Origin: Xanthomonas sp. CFBP 8443
GTDB taxonomy: Bacteria > Pseudomonadota > Gammaproteobacteria > Xanthomonadales > Xanthomonadaceae
DNA length: 64,000 nt
Assembly: GCF_025666195.1 (NCBI RefSeq)
Contig: NZ_CP102592.1
Span: 3,038,001-3,102,000, forward strand
Direction of reading: 5' to 3'
This document shows, piece by piece, positions 18,267-26,341 of the stretch. The notes beneath the pieces are model-generated. The model worked only from the letters and a program-made list of their open reading frames with translations. It made no database searches and was not told the DNA's origin. The position numbers and the translations under genes are program-made. Position 1 is the first letter of the stretch, and every line of letters starts with the position of its first letter.

Positions 18267-19169
18267 ATGATGGGGACCACACGACGATGGCATCGCCTGG
18301 GCTGGCTGCTGCTGGCCCTGGTCGCGACTGCGCGCGCGCAATCGCTGCCCGCCGGCCTGCCCGCGGCGCCCGCCACGCCGCCCGGCGCCGCGCTCAGCGT
18401 GGTCAGCCTCAATCTCGAACAGGACCGCAACGATTGGCCGGCGCGCCGCGTGCGCATCGTCGATGCGCTGCGCCGCCTGCAACCCGACGCGATCGCGCTG
18501 CAGGAAGTGCTGCAGACTCCCGAGTTGCCGAACCAGGCGCACTGGCTGGCCGCGCAGCTCGGCTACCACTGCCATTTCATCAGCGCCGATCCGCCGAGCC
18601 GGCCGCAGCGCCGCGGCAACGCCTTGCTGACCCGCTTGCCGGTGCTGGAGGAAGCGGAGACCCTGCTGCATCCGTTCGAGGACTACAGCGTGGCCGGGCT
18701 GGTGCGCGTGGACCTGCACGGGCAGCCGGTGAACCTGTATTTCACCCGCCTGCATGCCGAGCGCGATGGCGGCGCCAACCGGCGCGAACAGGCCGACGAT
18801 CTGATGGCGTGGATCGACGCCACCGCCGAGGGCGTGCCGGCGTTGCTGGCCGGCGGTTTCTTCGCCGCCGCCGACGCGCCGGAACTGGCGCCGCTGGCGG
18901 CGCGCTTCGGCGACAGCGACGCACGCCTGCGCGGCGCCCGCGCCGAGGAGGCGCCGCGCAACGGGCTGGACCCGCGCGTGTTCGCGCTCCCCGCGCAGGC
19001 CGACCATGTGTTCTTCGAACGCGGCCGCTTCCGCCCGCTGCGCAGCACGCGGCTGCTGCCGCGTGCGCCGGGCGCGGCGCGCGGCGCCGACCCGCGCGGC
19101 CTGCTGGTCGCGCTGCAGCCGCTGGATCCGCCGCCGGAAGACGCCATACCGCCGCTGCCGGGATCCTGA
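18267..19169 (+). CDS. EEP-fold protein with lost catalytic residues (paralogue of the preceding N-terminal domain)
   Basis: A 300-residue exported protein with a signal peptide (LGWLLLALVATARAQS). It aligns along its whole length with residues 30-285 of the upstream fusion protein: LSVVSLNLEQDRNDWP, PDAIALQEVLQ, PELPNQAHWLAAQLGY, RRGNALLTRLPVL, LLAGGFFAA and ADHVFF. Asn49, Glu80 and Asp246 are kept. The GDFN motif is changed to GGFF (Gly197, Phe199), the THLH histidine to Arg161, and the final SDH histidine to Pro276 (ADPRGLL). It is therefore probably a pseudoenzyme. The reading frame is intact and codon use is normal, which argues against simple decay. ATG 18267 and 18270 are both possible starts. 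It is tandem with the fusion gene and convergent with the two-component genes. Confidence 0.85.
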   Translation: MMGTTRRWHRLGWLLLALVATARAQSLPAGLPAAPATPPGAALSVVSLNLEQDRNDWPARRVRIVDALRRLQPDAIALQEVLQTPELPNQAHWLAAQLGYHCHFISADPPSRPQRRGNALLTRLPVLEEAETLLHPFEDYSVAGLVRVDLHGQPVNLYFTRLHAERDGGANRREQADDLMAWIDATAEGVPALLAGGFFAAADAPELAPLAARFGDSDARLRGARAEEAPRNGLDPRVFALPAQADHVFFERGRFRPLRSTRLLPRAPGAARGADPRGLLVALQPLDPPPEDAIPPLPGS

Positions 19170-19190
19170 GCCCGCGCCGACCGCGGGGCG

Positions 19191-19826
19191 CTACAGCTCG
19201 ATGATGCCGCGCTTGACCGCGATCGCCACCGCATGGGTGCGGTCGCGCGCGCCGAGCTTGCACAGGATGTTCTTCATGTGCGCCTTGACCGTTTCCTCGG
19301 CGATCGACAGCAGCGCGGCGATGGCCTTGTTGGAGTTGCCCGCGGCCACGCTCTGCAGCACCTGGATCTCGCGCGCCGACAGGCTGTCGCCGAGCAGGTG
19401 CTCGGCGATCTCCGCCGCCACTTCGGCCTGCACCTGGCGCCGGCCCTGCGACACCGCGCGCACCGTGTCGACCAGTTCGCGGCGCAGCCCGCTCTTGAGC
19501 AGGTAACCGCTGGCGCCGGCCTCCAGCGCACGCACCGCCTGCACGTCGCCGCGCGAGGCGGTGACCACCACGATCCGCGCCTGCGGGAATTCCTTGCGCA
19601 AGGCGACGATCACCTCGATCCCGCCGAGCCCGGGCAACTGCAGGTCCAGCAGCACCAGGTCCGGGCGCAGCGCGCGATAGGCCTGCAGCGCCTGCAAGCC
19701 GTCGGCGGCCTCGCCGACCACGTGCAGGTCCGGCTGCGCAGCCAGCACCGCGGCCATGCCTTCGCGCAGCAACGGATGGTCGTCGACGACGAGGATGCGG
19801 ATCGGCACGGACGACACTTCGCTCAC
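19191..19826 (-). CDS. NarL/LuxR-family response regulator
   Basis: A 211-residue DNA-binding response regulator. The receiver domain has the acidic pair in ILVVDDHPLL, the phosphoacceptor Asp61 in VLLDLQLPG, the Thr in VVVTAS and the Lys in GYLLKSG. The C-terminal LuxR-type helix-turn-helix is LSAREIQVLQSVAAGNSNKAIAALLSIAEETVKAHMKNIL. It begins with GTG one base after the stop of the sensor kinase gene, so the two are translationally coupled partners. It probably activates genes in answer to the signal read by the beta-propeller kinase. Its target is not shown, but the convergent EEP-GH3 locus is the nearest non-housekeeping candidate. Confidence 0.95.
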   Translation of the reverse strand: MSEVSSVPIRILVVDDHPLLREGMAAVLAAQPDLHVVGEAADGLQALQAYRALRPDLVLLDLQLPGLGGIEVIVALRKEFPQARIVVVTASRGDVQAVRALEAGASGYLLKSGLRRELVDTVRAVSQGRRQVQAEVAAEIAEHLLGDSLSAREIQVLQSVAAGNSNKAIAALLSIAEETVKAHMKNILCKLGARDRTHAVAIAVKRGIIEL

Positions 19827-19827
19827 T

Positions 19828-22800
19828 TCACTTGGTTCCGGACAGCCACTGGCGCAGGCGGCACCATAGCCGGTTTCGCGCCGGTTCGCGGTAGGCGCGG
19901 CGCGCCGGCAGGCGCAGATTGAGTTCGGTGCCCATGCCCGGCCGCGACCACACGTCCAGCCGCGCCTCGATGCGCCGCGCGCGTTCCTGCATGCCGGTCA
20001 GCCCCCAATGCCCGGCGCGGCCGCCGGCGGCCAGCACCTGCGGCTCGATGCCGCGGCCGTCGTCGCGAAAGCGCAGCCGCAGCGCATCGCGGCCGTAGGC
20101 GATCTCGACCTCGATGCTGCCTGCCTGCGCATGCCGGAACGCGTTGAGCAGCGCCTCGCGGCCGAGCTGGTACAGCTCGTCGTCGACCAGCGGCTGCAGC
20201 GCCACCGGCGTGCCTTCGACCAGTACCCGCCGCTGCACCTGCGACTGCGCGCCCAGCTCCTCGAGCATCGCGGCGAAGGCGGCCGGCAGCAGCTCGGTGC
20301 GGCCGGCGCTGGCGCGCAAGCCCTCGACCCGGTCGCGGCCCTGCTCCAGCGCCTGTTCGGCGCGATCGAGCACGCCCTCCAGATCGCGCCGCAGCGGCGC
20401 CGCCGGCGGCAACGTGCCCAGCGCCGCATGGGTCTGCAGGATCAGTCCCTGGTAACCCTGCAGCAGGGTGTCGTGCAACTCGCGGGCGATGCGTTCGCGC
20501 TCGCGGAAGCGCTCCTCCAGCCGCAGCCGCAGCCGCGTGGCCAGCTGGCGCATGCGCAGCAGGTACAGCGCCGACAGCGCCAACAGCAGCGCCAGCACGC
20601 ACAGCAGCCAGAACGCCGGGGTCTGCACGAAGCGCGGCGCGATGCCGAAGCGCAGCGTGGCGCCGCGCGGGTTCCAGACCCCGTCGTTGTTGGCCGCGAT
20701 CACCTGGAAGCGGTACTGCCCCGGGCCCAGATTGGTGTAGAACGCCTCGCGGCGCACGCCGGCGTCGCGCCATGTCTCGTCCACGCCCTCCAGGCGGAAG
20801 CGGAAGCGCACGCGTTCGGGCGCGGTCAGGCTGGTCGCGGTGTAGGCGATCTGCAGCCGCGTGGTGCCCTTCGGCAGCAGCGGCGGCGCGCGCAGCGGCA
20901 TCGGCTGCTCGTTGGCGAACAGGGCGCGCACGAACACCTGCGGCGGCCATGGGTTGCGCCGCAGGCGCCGGCTGTCGATCCAGGCCAGGCCCTGACTGGT
21001 GGCCAGCCATACCACGCCATCGGCGTCGCGCGCCGCGGTACTGTCGAGGTTGGCCTGCACCGCCAGCCCCGGCAGGCCGTCGGCGGCATCGTAATAGACC
21101 GGCTGCAGCGCCACGTCGGCGTCGCCGAACGCCGCATCGAGCCGGCTTCGCGCGATCCGCGCCACGCCCGCGGCACCGTTGAGCCACAGTTCGCCGTCGT
21201 CGGTCTGGGCGATGCCGGTGACGCCGCGCAGGCCCGGCGCGCGCGCCGGCGACAGCGTGGCGAAACGTGCGCCGCGCCACTGCGCGATGCCCAGTTCGCC
21301 GGCGACCAGCAGCGTCCCGGCGCCGGCATGGATGGTGGTGACCCGGCCGACCTGCAGGCCGTCGCCGGCCGCGAACACGCGCACCCGCTCGCCGTGCAGC
21401 TGCCGCACCTGGCCGGACGGATAGCCGAACCAGTAACGGCCCTGCGCGTCCTCGGCGATCGCGGTGCAGGTGTCCGCCGGCAGGCGCGCCTGCCGCGTCC
21501 ACTGTCCTGCGTGGTAGCGGTACACCCCGTGTTCGGCCACCGCCGCCCAGGCGTCGCCGCCGCGGTCGGACAGGAACGCGCGCACCTGCCGCGCTTGCAG
21601 CGCGGCCGGCAGCGCCACCTCGATGCGGCGCCCCTGCTGCATGCGCACCATGCTGGCGTCGCCCAGCACCCAGCCGCTGTCGCGCAGCCGCGCGTATTCC
21701 TGTGCCAGCGGTTCGCCGCGCAGCAGCCGCGCGGCGGTGGCGGCATCGGCGCGGAACATCCCCTGGGTATCGGTGACCAGCACGCTGCCGTCGGGTTGCG
21801 CATGCACCTCGACCTCGCCGGCCTCGGCGCCGGGCTGACCGGGCAAGGCCATCACATTGCGGTGGCGGTAGCGGTTGAGGCCGAGCGTGCTGCCGATCCA
21901 GACGTTGCCCTCCTTGTCTTCCAGCACCGGCGCGGCGAAGTCCGAGGCCAGGCCGTTGCTGCGGCGGAAATACTCCAGCCGCGGCGCGCGCGGATCGTCC
22001 AGGACCACCCGCACCGCACCGCGCGCCTGGAAGTCGGACAGCCACAGGCTGCCGTCGCGGGCGAAGCCCATGCGCCGCGCCGCCAGCGTGCGCAGCGCCG
22101 GCGCGGCAAGCTGCGCGGCCGGCGGCAGCAGCGTGCCGCCGGCGGCGGCGATGGCGCGGGTGCCGCCGCGTCGGTCCGACAGCCAGATGCGGCCGTCCGG
22201 GCTTTCGGCTAGCACTGCGTACAGCGCGGTGGCGATGCCGGTCGGCTCGAAGCGGCGCGCGCCCGGGCGCAGCCGCAACACGCTGTCGCCGCTGCTCACC
22301 CACAGCACGCCGCGGCTATCGCGCAGCAGCCAGTCGGCGCGCGCAGCGGGATAGCCCCAGTCGGCACCGATCCGCTGCCAGCGGCGGCCGTCGAACCGCG
22401 CCAGGCCCTCCCAGGTCGCGGCCCACAGCGTGCCCTGCGCGTCCGCTTCCAGGCGCGCCACCGGCCCGGCCGGGAAGCCCTCGGCCGCGCCGTACTGCAG
22501 CAGCCGGCCGCCTTGCAGCATGCTGGCGCCACCGTCGAAGTAGCCCAGCCACATGCGTCCGTCCGGCAACACCGTCAGCGCGGTCACGTTCTGCGACAGC
22601 AGGCGCGCGCCATGCAGCGGCTCGCGCCGTTCGAAGCGTTCGCCATCGAAGCGGTACAGGCCGAAACCGGTGGCCATCCACAGATAGCCGTCGGCCGACT
22701 GCGCCAGCGCCCACACGTCCGCCGGCGCGCCCTGCTCCACCCGCCAGGCAGTGTTGTGCAGCGGCGTCGGCCGCGTCGCTGGCGGCGGCGTGGTGGCGGC

Positions 22801-22872
22801 AAGCGGTGCCGCGAAGACCAGGCCGAGCACCCACAGAGCGCATGCCCAACGCCGTCTTCGCAGACTTCGCAC
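19828..22872 (-). CDS. hybrid beta-propeller sensor histidine kinase (two-component regulator propeller / Y_Y_Y type)
   Basis: About 1014 residues. The signal sequence VLGLVFAAPLAATT is followed by a periplasmic sensor built of repeated propeller blades with W-A/M-A-T-x-x-G-L-x-R-F-D-G motifs (for example DGYLWMATGFGLYRFDG, EGNVWIGSTLGLNRY). Next comes a Y_Y_Y-type domain (RFRFRLEGVDETWRDAG, GQYRFQVIAANNDGVWN) and one membrane helix near residue 750. The cytoplasmic part is a HisKA_3 dimerisation domain with the phosphorylated His about residue 800 in ARELHDTLLQGYQG and a HATPase with N-box EALLNAFRHA and G-boxes DDGRGI and GHWGLTGM. GTG 22872 is chosen because AGAGGA precedes it at six bases and it lies just before the Arg-rich signal peptide; an ATG at 23016 would overlap the divergent gene. 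Such sensors often detect sugars or polysaccharide fragments. Confidence 0.92.
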   Translation of the reverse strand: MRSLRRRRWACALWVLGLVFAAPLAATTPPPATRPTPLHNTAWRVEQGAPADVWALAQSADGYLWMATGFGLYRFDGERFERREPLHGARLLSQNVTALTVLPDGRMWLGYFDGGASMLQGGRLLQYGAAEGFPAGPVARLEADAQGTLWAATWEGLARFDGRRWQRIGADWGYPAARADWLLRDSRGVLWVSSGDSVLRLRPGARRFEPTGIATALYAVLAESPDGRIWLSDRRGGTRAIAAAGGTLLPPAAQLAAPALRTLAARRMGFARDGSLWLSDFQARGAVRVVLDDPRAPRLEYFRRSNGLASDFAAPVLEDKEGNVWIGSTLGLNRYRHRNVMALPGQPGAEAGEVEVHAQPDGSVLVTDTQGMFRADAATAARLLRGEPLAQEYARLRDSGWVLGDASMVRMQQGRRIEVALPAALQARQVRAFLSDRGGDAWAAVAEHGVYRYHAGQWTRQARLPADTCTAIAEDAQGRYWFGYPSGQVRQLHGERVRVFAAGDGLQVGRVTTIHAGAGTLLVAGELGIAQWRGARFATLSPARAPGLRGVTGIAQTDDGELWLNGAAGVARIARSRLDAAFGDADVALQPVYYDAADGLPGLAVQANLDSTAARDADGVVWLATSQGLAWIDSRRLRRNPWPPQVFVRALFANEQPMPLRAPPLLPKGTTRLQIAYTATSLTAPERVRFRFRLEGVDETWRDAGVRREAFYTNLGPGQYRFQVIAANNDGVWNPRGATLRFGIAPRFVQTPAFWLLCVLALLLALSALYLLRMRQLATRLRLRLEERFRERERIARELHDTLLQGYQGLILQTHAALGTLPPAAPLRRDLEGVLDRAEQALEQGRDRVEGLRASAGRTELLPAAFAAMLEELGAQSQVQRRVLVEGTPVALQPLVDDELYQLGREALLNAFRHAQAGSIEVEIAYGRDALRLRFRDDGRGIEPQVLAAGGRAGHWGLTGMQERARRIEARLDVWSRPGMGTELNLRLPARRAYREPARNRLWCRLRQWLSGTK

Positions 22873-23014
22873 TGCGCTTCCTCTGCCTCGCAAAAAAGGG
22901 AAAAACCGGATTTTCGGCAGCAGCGCGGATACCGCCAACACCCCGATCGAGGGATGTTCCACTGCCTCGTATACGGCTAGGCCGACCTGCCGCGCCGGTC
23001 TTAGCCTGAGTGCC

Positions 23015-23413
23015 ATGCAACGACTTTACTCCATGTTTCCCGGCGGCAGCGCGGGACTCGGGCTGCTGGCCCTGCGCCTGTTCCTGGCGCTGAGCCTGTG
23101 GCCGGCCGCCGCCAGCGGCGCGTGGGCATTGCCGCCGCCGTGGCGGTTCGCGGCGATGGCGCTGGCGCTGCTGGCGGCCGCCGGCGCGCTCACCCCGTTG
23201 GTGGCGGTGCTGGCCTGCGCAGTGCCGGGGCTGGCGCTGTGGCACGGCACCGCGGCCGCGGGCGGCGCGCTGCTGGCGGCGCTGCCGGCGCTGGCGCTGG
23301 CGCTGCTGGGGCCCGGCGCCTACTCGCTTGACGCGCGCTGTTTCGGCCGGCGCCTGCTGGTGTTGCCGCGCGGCCCGCAGTCGCCGCCGCAGCGGAATCC
23401 CCCGAACGAGTGA
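23015..23413 (+). CDS. small integral membrane protein (DoxX-like outline)
   Basis: A 132-residue very hydrophobic protein with about four membrane helices: GLGLLALRLFLALSLWPA, WRFAAMALALLAAAGAL, LVAVLACAVPGLALW and LLAALPALALALLGPGAYSLD. The pattern of helix 1 (GLLALRLFLA) and the closing GPGAYSLDAR resembles DoxX-like proteins, but the match is weak. The tail of about 25 residues is polar and Pro/Arg-rich. It is divergent from the sensor kinase with about 140 bases between likely starts, so the two may share a control region. Function not recognised. Confidence 0.75.
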   Translation: MQRLYSMFPGGSAGLGLLALRLFLALSLWPAAASGAWALPPPWRFAAMALALLAAAGALTPLVAVLACAVPGLALWHGTAAAGGALLAALPALALALLGPGAYSLDARCFGRRLLVLPRGPQSPPQRNPPNE

Positions 23414-23558
23414 GCATCCGCTCTGCCGGAATGGGGTGGCCGCTGCACGCGCCCGGCACCAGCATGGACACCGTCCCGGAGACGATGTCCACGCGCATGC
23501 CACAGGCGCCAGCGCAGATCCCGCGCGTGCGTTTCCGGCGCTTCCCAGGAGACACGCC

Positions 23559-24059
23559 ATGCCCCGCCCCCACGCACCCGCCTCCCGTTCCACCGCCGCC
23601 GAACGCCCCCGCGTCGCCGGCGCAGCCAGCAAGGGCCTGCGTCCGTCCGCGCTGGCCCGTGCCCAGCACTACATCGACCACCATCTCGCCGAGCGTATCG
23701 GCCTGGCCGATATCGCCAATGCCGCCTGCGTCAGCCGCTACCACTTCGCGCGCATGTTCCGCCTGAGCACCGGCCACAGCCCGATGCAATACCTGCTGCA
23801 ACGACGGATCGAACGCGCCCGGCAACTGTTGCTGAGCGGACGCCACTCGGTCAGCACCGTGGCCTACGAACTCGGCTTCTTCGACCAGAGCCACTTCGTC
23901 AACAGCTTCCGCCGCGTCACCGGCGCCACGCCGGGCTGGTATGCCCGGCACAACCGCGACATCGCCGGGGCCGACGCGCCGGGGGCTGCGCCGGTCGCGG
24001 CCGACGGCGGCGCCGAACGCCCGCTCGCCACCGTCACGCTATGCCTGCCGGCGGTCTAG
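23559..24059 (+). CDS. short AraC-family transcriptional regulator (HTH domain only)
   Basis: A 166-residue protein with the two helix-turn-helix motifs of the AraC/XylS family and no separate ligand-binding domain. The first is in IGLADIANAACVSRYHFARMF. The second is HSVSTVAYELGFFDQSHFVNSFRRVTGATPGWY, which includes the family signature. The N-terminal 30 residues and the C-terminal Ala/Pro-rich tail look disordered. Proteins of this build (MarA, SoxS, Rob-like) are controlled by their own level rather than by a ligand. AGGAGA lies seven bases before ATG 23559. It converges on the Mn-superoxide dismutase gene across a shared terminator; a link to oxidative stress is an inference from position only. 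Confidence 0.9.
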   Translation: MPRPHAPASRSTAAERPRVAGAASKGLRPSALARAQHYIDHHLAERIGLADIANAACVSRYHFARMFRLSTGHSPMQYLLQRRIERARQLLLSGRHSVSTVAYELGFFDQSHFVNSFRRVTGATPGWYARHNRDIAGADAPGAAPVAADGGAERPLATVTLCLPAV

Positions 24060-24078
24060 GCACCGATCGGCCAAAAGA

Positions 24079-24104
24079 AAAGGCCGGGCGCGAGCCCGGC
24101 CTTT
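24079..24104. terminator. bidirectional terminator between AraC gene and sodA
   Basis: AAAGGCCGGGC, a short loop and GCCCGGCCTTT form a symmetrical stem bordered by A-rich bases on the left and T-rich bases on the right, so it can end transcripts from both sides. Confidence 0.85.
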
Positions 24105-24128
24105 CGATCGACGGCGCGGCTGGCGCGA

Positions 24129-24740
24129 TCAGCCGATCGCGGCGTGGTAGCGACGCTCCACTTCGTTCCAGTCGACCACGTTGAAGAACGCGCCGATGTA
24201 GTCCGGACGGCGGTTCTGGTACTTCAGGTAGTAGGCGTGTTCCCACACGTCCAGGCCCAGGATCGGGGTGTTGCCCTCGAACAGCGGGCTGTCCTGGTTG
24301 GCGGTGCTTTCGACCACGATCTTCTTGTCCGGGGTCACGCTCAGCCACGCCCAGCCGCTGCCGAAACGGGTCAGCGCGGCCTTGGTGAAGGCTTCCTTGA
24401 ACTTGTCGAAACCGCCCAGTTCGCTGTCGATCGCCTTGGCGACGTCGCCGACCGGGGTGCCGCCGGCGTTGGGCGCCATCACTGTCCAGAACAGCGAGTG
24501 GTTGGCGTGGCCGCCGCCGTTGTTGCGCACCGGACCCTGCAGGTTCTCCGGCAGCGACTTGAGCTTGGACACCAGCGCCTCGATCGGCAGATCGGCGTAC
24601 TCGGTGCCTTCCAGCGCGGCGTTGACGTTGTTGATGTAGGTCTGGTGATGCTTGGTGTGATGGATTTCCATCGTCTGCGCATCGATGTGCGGTTCCAGCG
24701 CGTCGTAGGCGTAGGGCAGCTTGGGGAGGGTGTAGGCCAT
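24129..24740 (-). CDS. sodA: superoxide dismutase, Mn type
   Basis: A 203-residue cytoplasmic enzyme that converts superoxide to hydrogen peroxide and oxygen. Metal ligands are in [12 protein letters not shown] (His), [11 protein letters not shown] (His), and [22 protein letters not shown] (Asp and His). The glutamine in the STANQDSPL region and the glycine in NNGGGHANH are the residue pattern of manganese rather than iron enzymes. Length is standard. It has its own promoter region upstream (no gene for almost 600 bases) and ends in the bidirectional hairpin shared with the AraC-family gene. Confidence 0.96.
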   Translation of the reverse strand: MAYTLPKLPYAYDALEPHIDAQTMEIHHTKHHQTYINNVNAALEGTEYADLPIEALVSKLKSLPENLQGPVRNNGGGHANHSLFWTVMAPNAGGTPVGDVAKAIDSELGGFDKFKEAFTKAALTRFGSGWAWLSVTPDKKIVVESTANQDSPLFEGNTPILGLDVWEHAYYLKYQNRRPDYIGAFFNVVDWNEVERRYHAAIG

Positions 24741-25322
24741 GCGGTTCTCCTGGACTTTCGTCCGCCGGAAGGACGGACGTTGCGTGATGAATGGTAGGGA
24801 CGACCGGCGTCCTTACCAAGGCCGGCGTGGGGGAAACATCGTCCCATCGTGCGGTGGCGGGGTCGGCCGACGCCGCGGATCCGGCGGCTACGATGCGCCA
24901 GCACCCGGTTAGTCGCATGTGAATCGGCCTGGCCGGCACTGCAACGATGCGTGTGGCAATTGCATGACGGAGCGCGCCACGCGGCTGTTTTGCGCGGTCG
25001 AACGCAGGACATCCGCTGCGGAGCATCCACGCGCAATGCCGACGCGCGTTGACCTTTGCCGCACCCGCCCGCGCAGGCAGGCCTGCGCCCGCTGGCGTGG
25101 AGCGCATCGTGCACATCGCGACGAGATACGGACCCATCGCCGGAACCGAGTGCCGAATCCGACTGCCCGACCGCGGTGAACCGCTTCCAGGACGACCGAT
25201 CCGACGCGTCCCGCCAGGACGGGCGACCGATCTTCAGAGCACGAACAGCCAGGCTCGCCCATACTGTGCCGTTGCCGCGTCCGCAAGACGCCGCAGCACC
25301 GTCCTCACTGGAGCCGCCGCCG
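24741..25322. other. 580-base gap with no supported gene
   Basis: Between the divergent sodA and barnase genes. Short open frames here start without ribosome-binding sites and have no recognisable domains. The sodA promoter must lie at the left edge and the barnase promoter at the right, but no clear -35/-10 pair or repeat was recognised. Confidence 0.5.
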
Positions 25323-25787
25323 ATGCGCAAGCCCGTGTTACTGATCGCCGCGATCGTGCTGCTCGCCGCCGGCCTGTGGGGCATCCGCGCACTGCAGCAA
25401 CCGCCGCATCCGCAGTTCGCGCCCGCGCTCACCAATCCCGCCGCGCCGCCTGCGCCTGCGCCACGTCCGCCGACGCCGCCGGCCAGCAGCGACCCGCTGC
25501 CGCCGTTCCTGCCGCCCGAGGCGCGCGCCACCATCGCCCTGATCCAGCGCGGCGGTCCGTTCCCGCATCGCCAGGACGGCAGCGTGTTCGGCAACCGCGA
25601 AAACCGGCTGCCGTCACGCCCGCGCGGCTACTATCGCGAATACACCGTCGACACGCCGGGGCTGGAGCACCGCGGGACGCGGCGCATCGTCACCGGCGGC
25701 GACCCGCCAGACGTCTGGTACTACAGCGACGACCACTACGCCAGTTTCCGCAGTTTCAGCATCGCCTCCGGGAGGCCGTCGCCATGA
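25323..25787 (+). CDS. secreted guanyl-preferring ribonuclease, barnase family
   Basis: A 154-residue protein. A signal peptide or anchor (KPVLLIAAIVLLAAGLWGI) is followed by a Pro/Ala-rich linker and a C-terminal microbial RNase domain of about 85 residues. Compared with barnase, the catalytic residues are all present: the Glu in YYREYTVD, the two arginines in HRGTRRIVTG, and the His in YYSDDHYASFRSF. GSVFGNRENRLP matches the barnase guanine-binding loop. The enzyme would cut RNA after G outside the cytoplasm, for nutrient scavenging or against competitors. Its TGA overlaps the ATG of the barstar gene, so toxin and inhibitor are made together. ATG 25323 opens on the signal peptide. Confidence 0.92.
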   Translation: MRKPVLLIAAIVLLAAGLWGIRALQQPPHPQFAPALTNPAAPPAPAPRPPTPPASSDPLPPFLPPEARATIALIQRGGPFPHRQDGSVFGNRENRLPSRPRGYYREYTVDTPGLEHRGTRRIVTGGDPPDVWYYSDDHYASFRSFSIASGRPSP

Positions 25788-26287
25788 ACACTTTCAACTT
25801 TTCGCTGAACCTGGCCGAGCCGGCCGCATCCGGCGTCTACCGCGTCGCCAACAGCGACCTCGACAGCATCGCCGCGCTAGGCCGCGATGCCGGCCTGCGG
25901 CTGTGCCGGATCGACCTGCGCGGCTGCAGCAGCAAGCCGATGCTGCTGATGCGCATGGCCGCGCAACTGGACTTCCCGATCGGCTTCGGCCGCAACTGGG
26001 ATGCGCTGATGGACGGCCTGCGCGACCTGTCGTGGCTGCCGGCCAAGGGCGGCTACGCGCTGCTGCTGGAAGACGCCGCCGAACTGCAGTCGGTGGCGAA
26101 GAAGGATTTCGACGTGCTGCTGGAACTGCTCGACGACGTGGCCAAGGAATGGGCCCAGGACGGCATCGCCTTCGTCGCCTTCGTCGGCCTGCTCGCCGGC
26201 GACGAAGCCGAAGACGACGACCACGGCAGCCAGGCCGACGATCTGGATGACGAAGACGAAGACGAAGAAGACGCTGCTTCGCGCTGA
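25784..26287 (+). CDS. barstar-family ribonuclease inhibitor with acidic tail
   Basis: A 167-residue cytoplasmic protein that should bind and block the barnase-type enzyme before export. The barstar core runs over about residues 38-130: RLCRIDLRGCSSK, MLLMRMAAQLDFPIGFGRNWDALMDGLRDLSWL (barstar helix 2 with the inhibitory Asp region), and the helix DFDVLLELLDDVAKEWAQDG. It is longer than barstar (about 90 residues), with an N-terminal extension of about 35 residues and a highly acidic C-terminal tail of about 30 residues made mostly of Asp and Glu. The ATG overlaps the barnase stop (ATGA). The tail is unusual and could mimic RNA against the basic active site. Confidence 0.92.
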   Translation: MNTFNFSLNLAEPAASGVYRVANSDLDSIAALGRDAGLRLCRIDLRGCSSKPMLLMRMAAQLDFPIGFGRNWDALMDGLRDLSWLPAKGGYALLLEDAAELQSVAKKDFDVLLELLDDVAKEWAQDGIAFVAFVGLLAGDEAEDDDHGSQADDLDDEDEDEEDAASR

Positions 26288-26341
26288 GCGACCGCCGCCT
26301 GCGTGGTCGCACGGCTAGCGCCGTCTCGATCAAACGATGCC

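Noticed and set aside
22873..23016. A 48-residue N-terminal extension of the propeller kinase from ATG 23016
   Set aside because: It overlaps the divergent membrane-protein start and lacks a ribosome-binding site, while GTG 22872 has AGAGGA and opens on the signal peptide.
24919..25179. A possible 86-residue gene in the gap upstream of barnase
   Set aside because: Arg/Cys-rich, no ribosome-binding site, no domain, and typical of random frames in this sequence.
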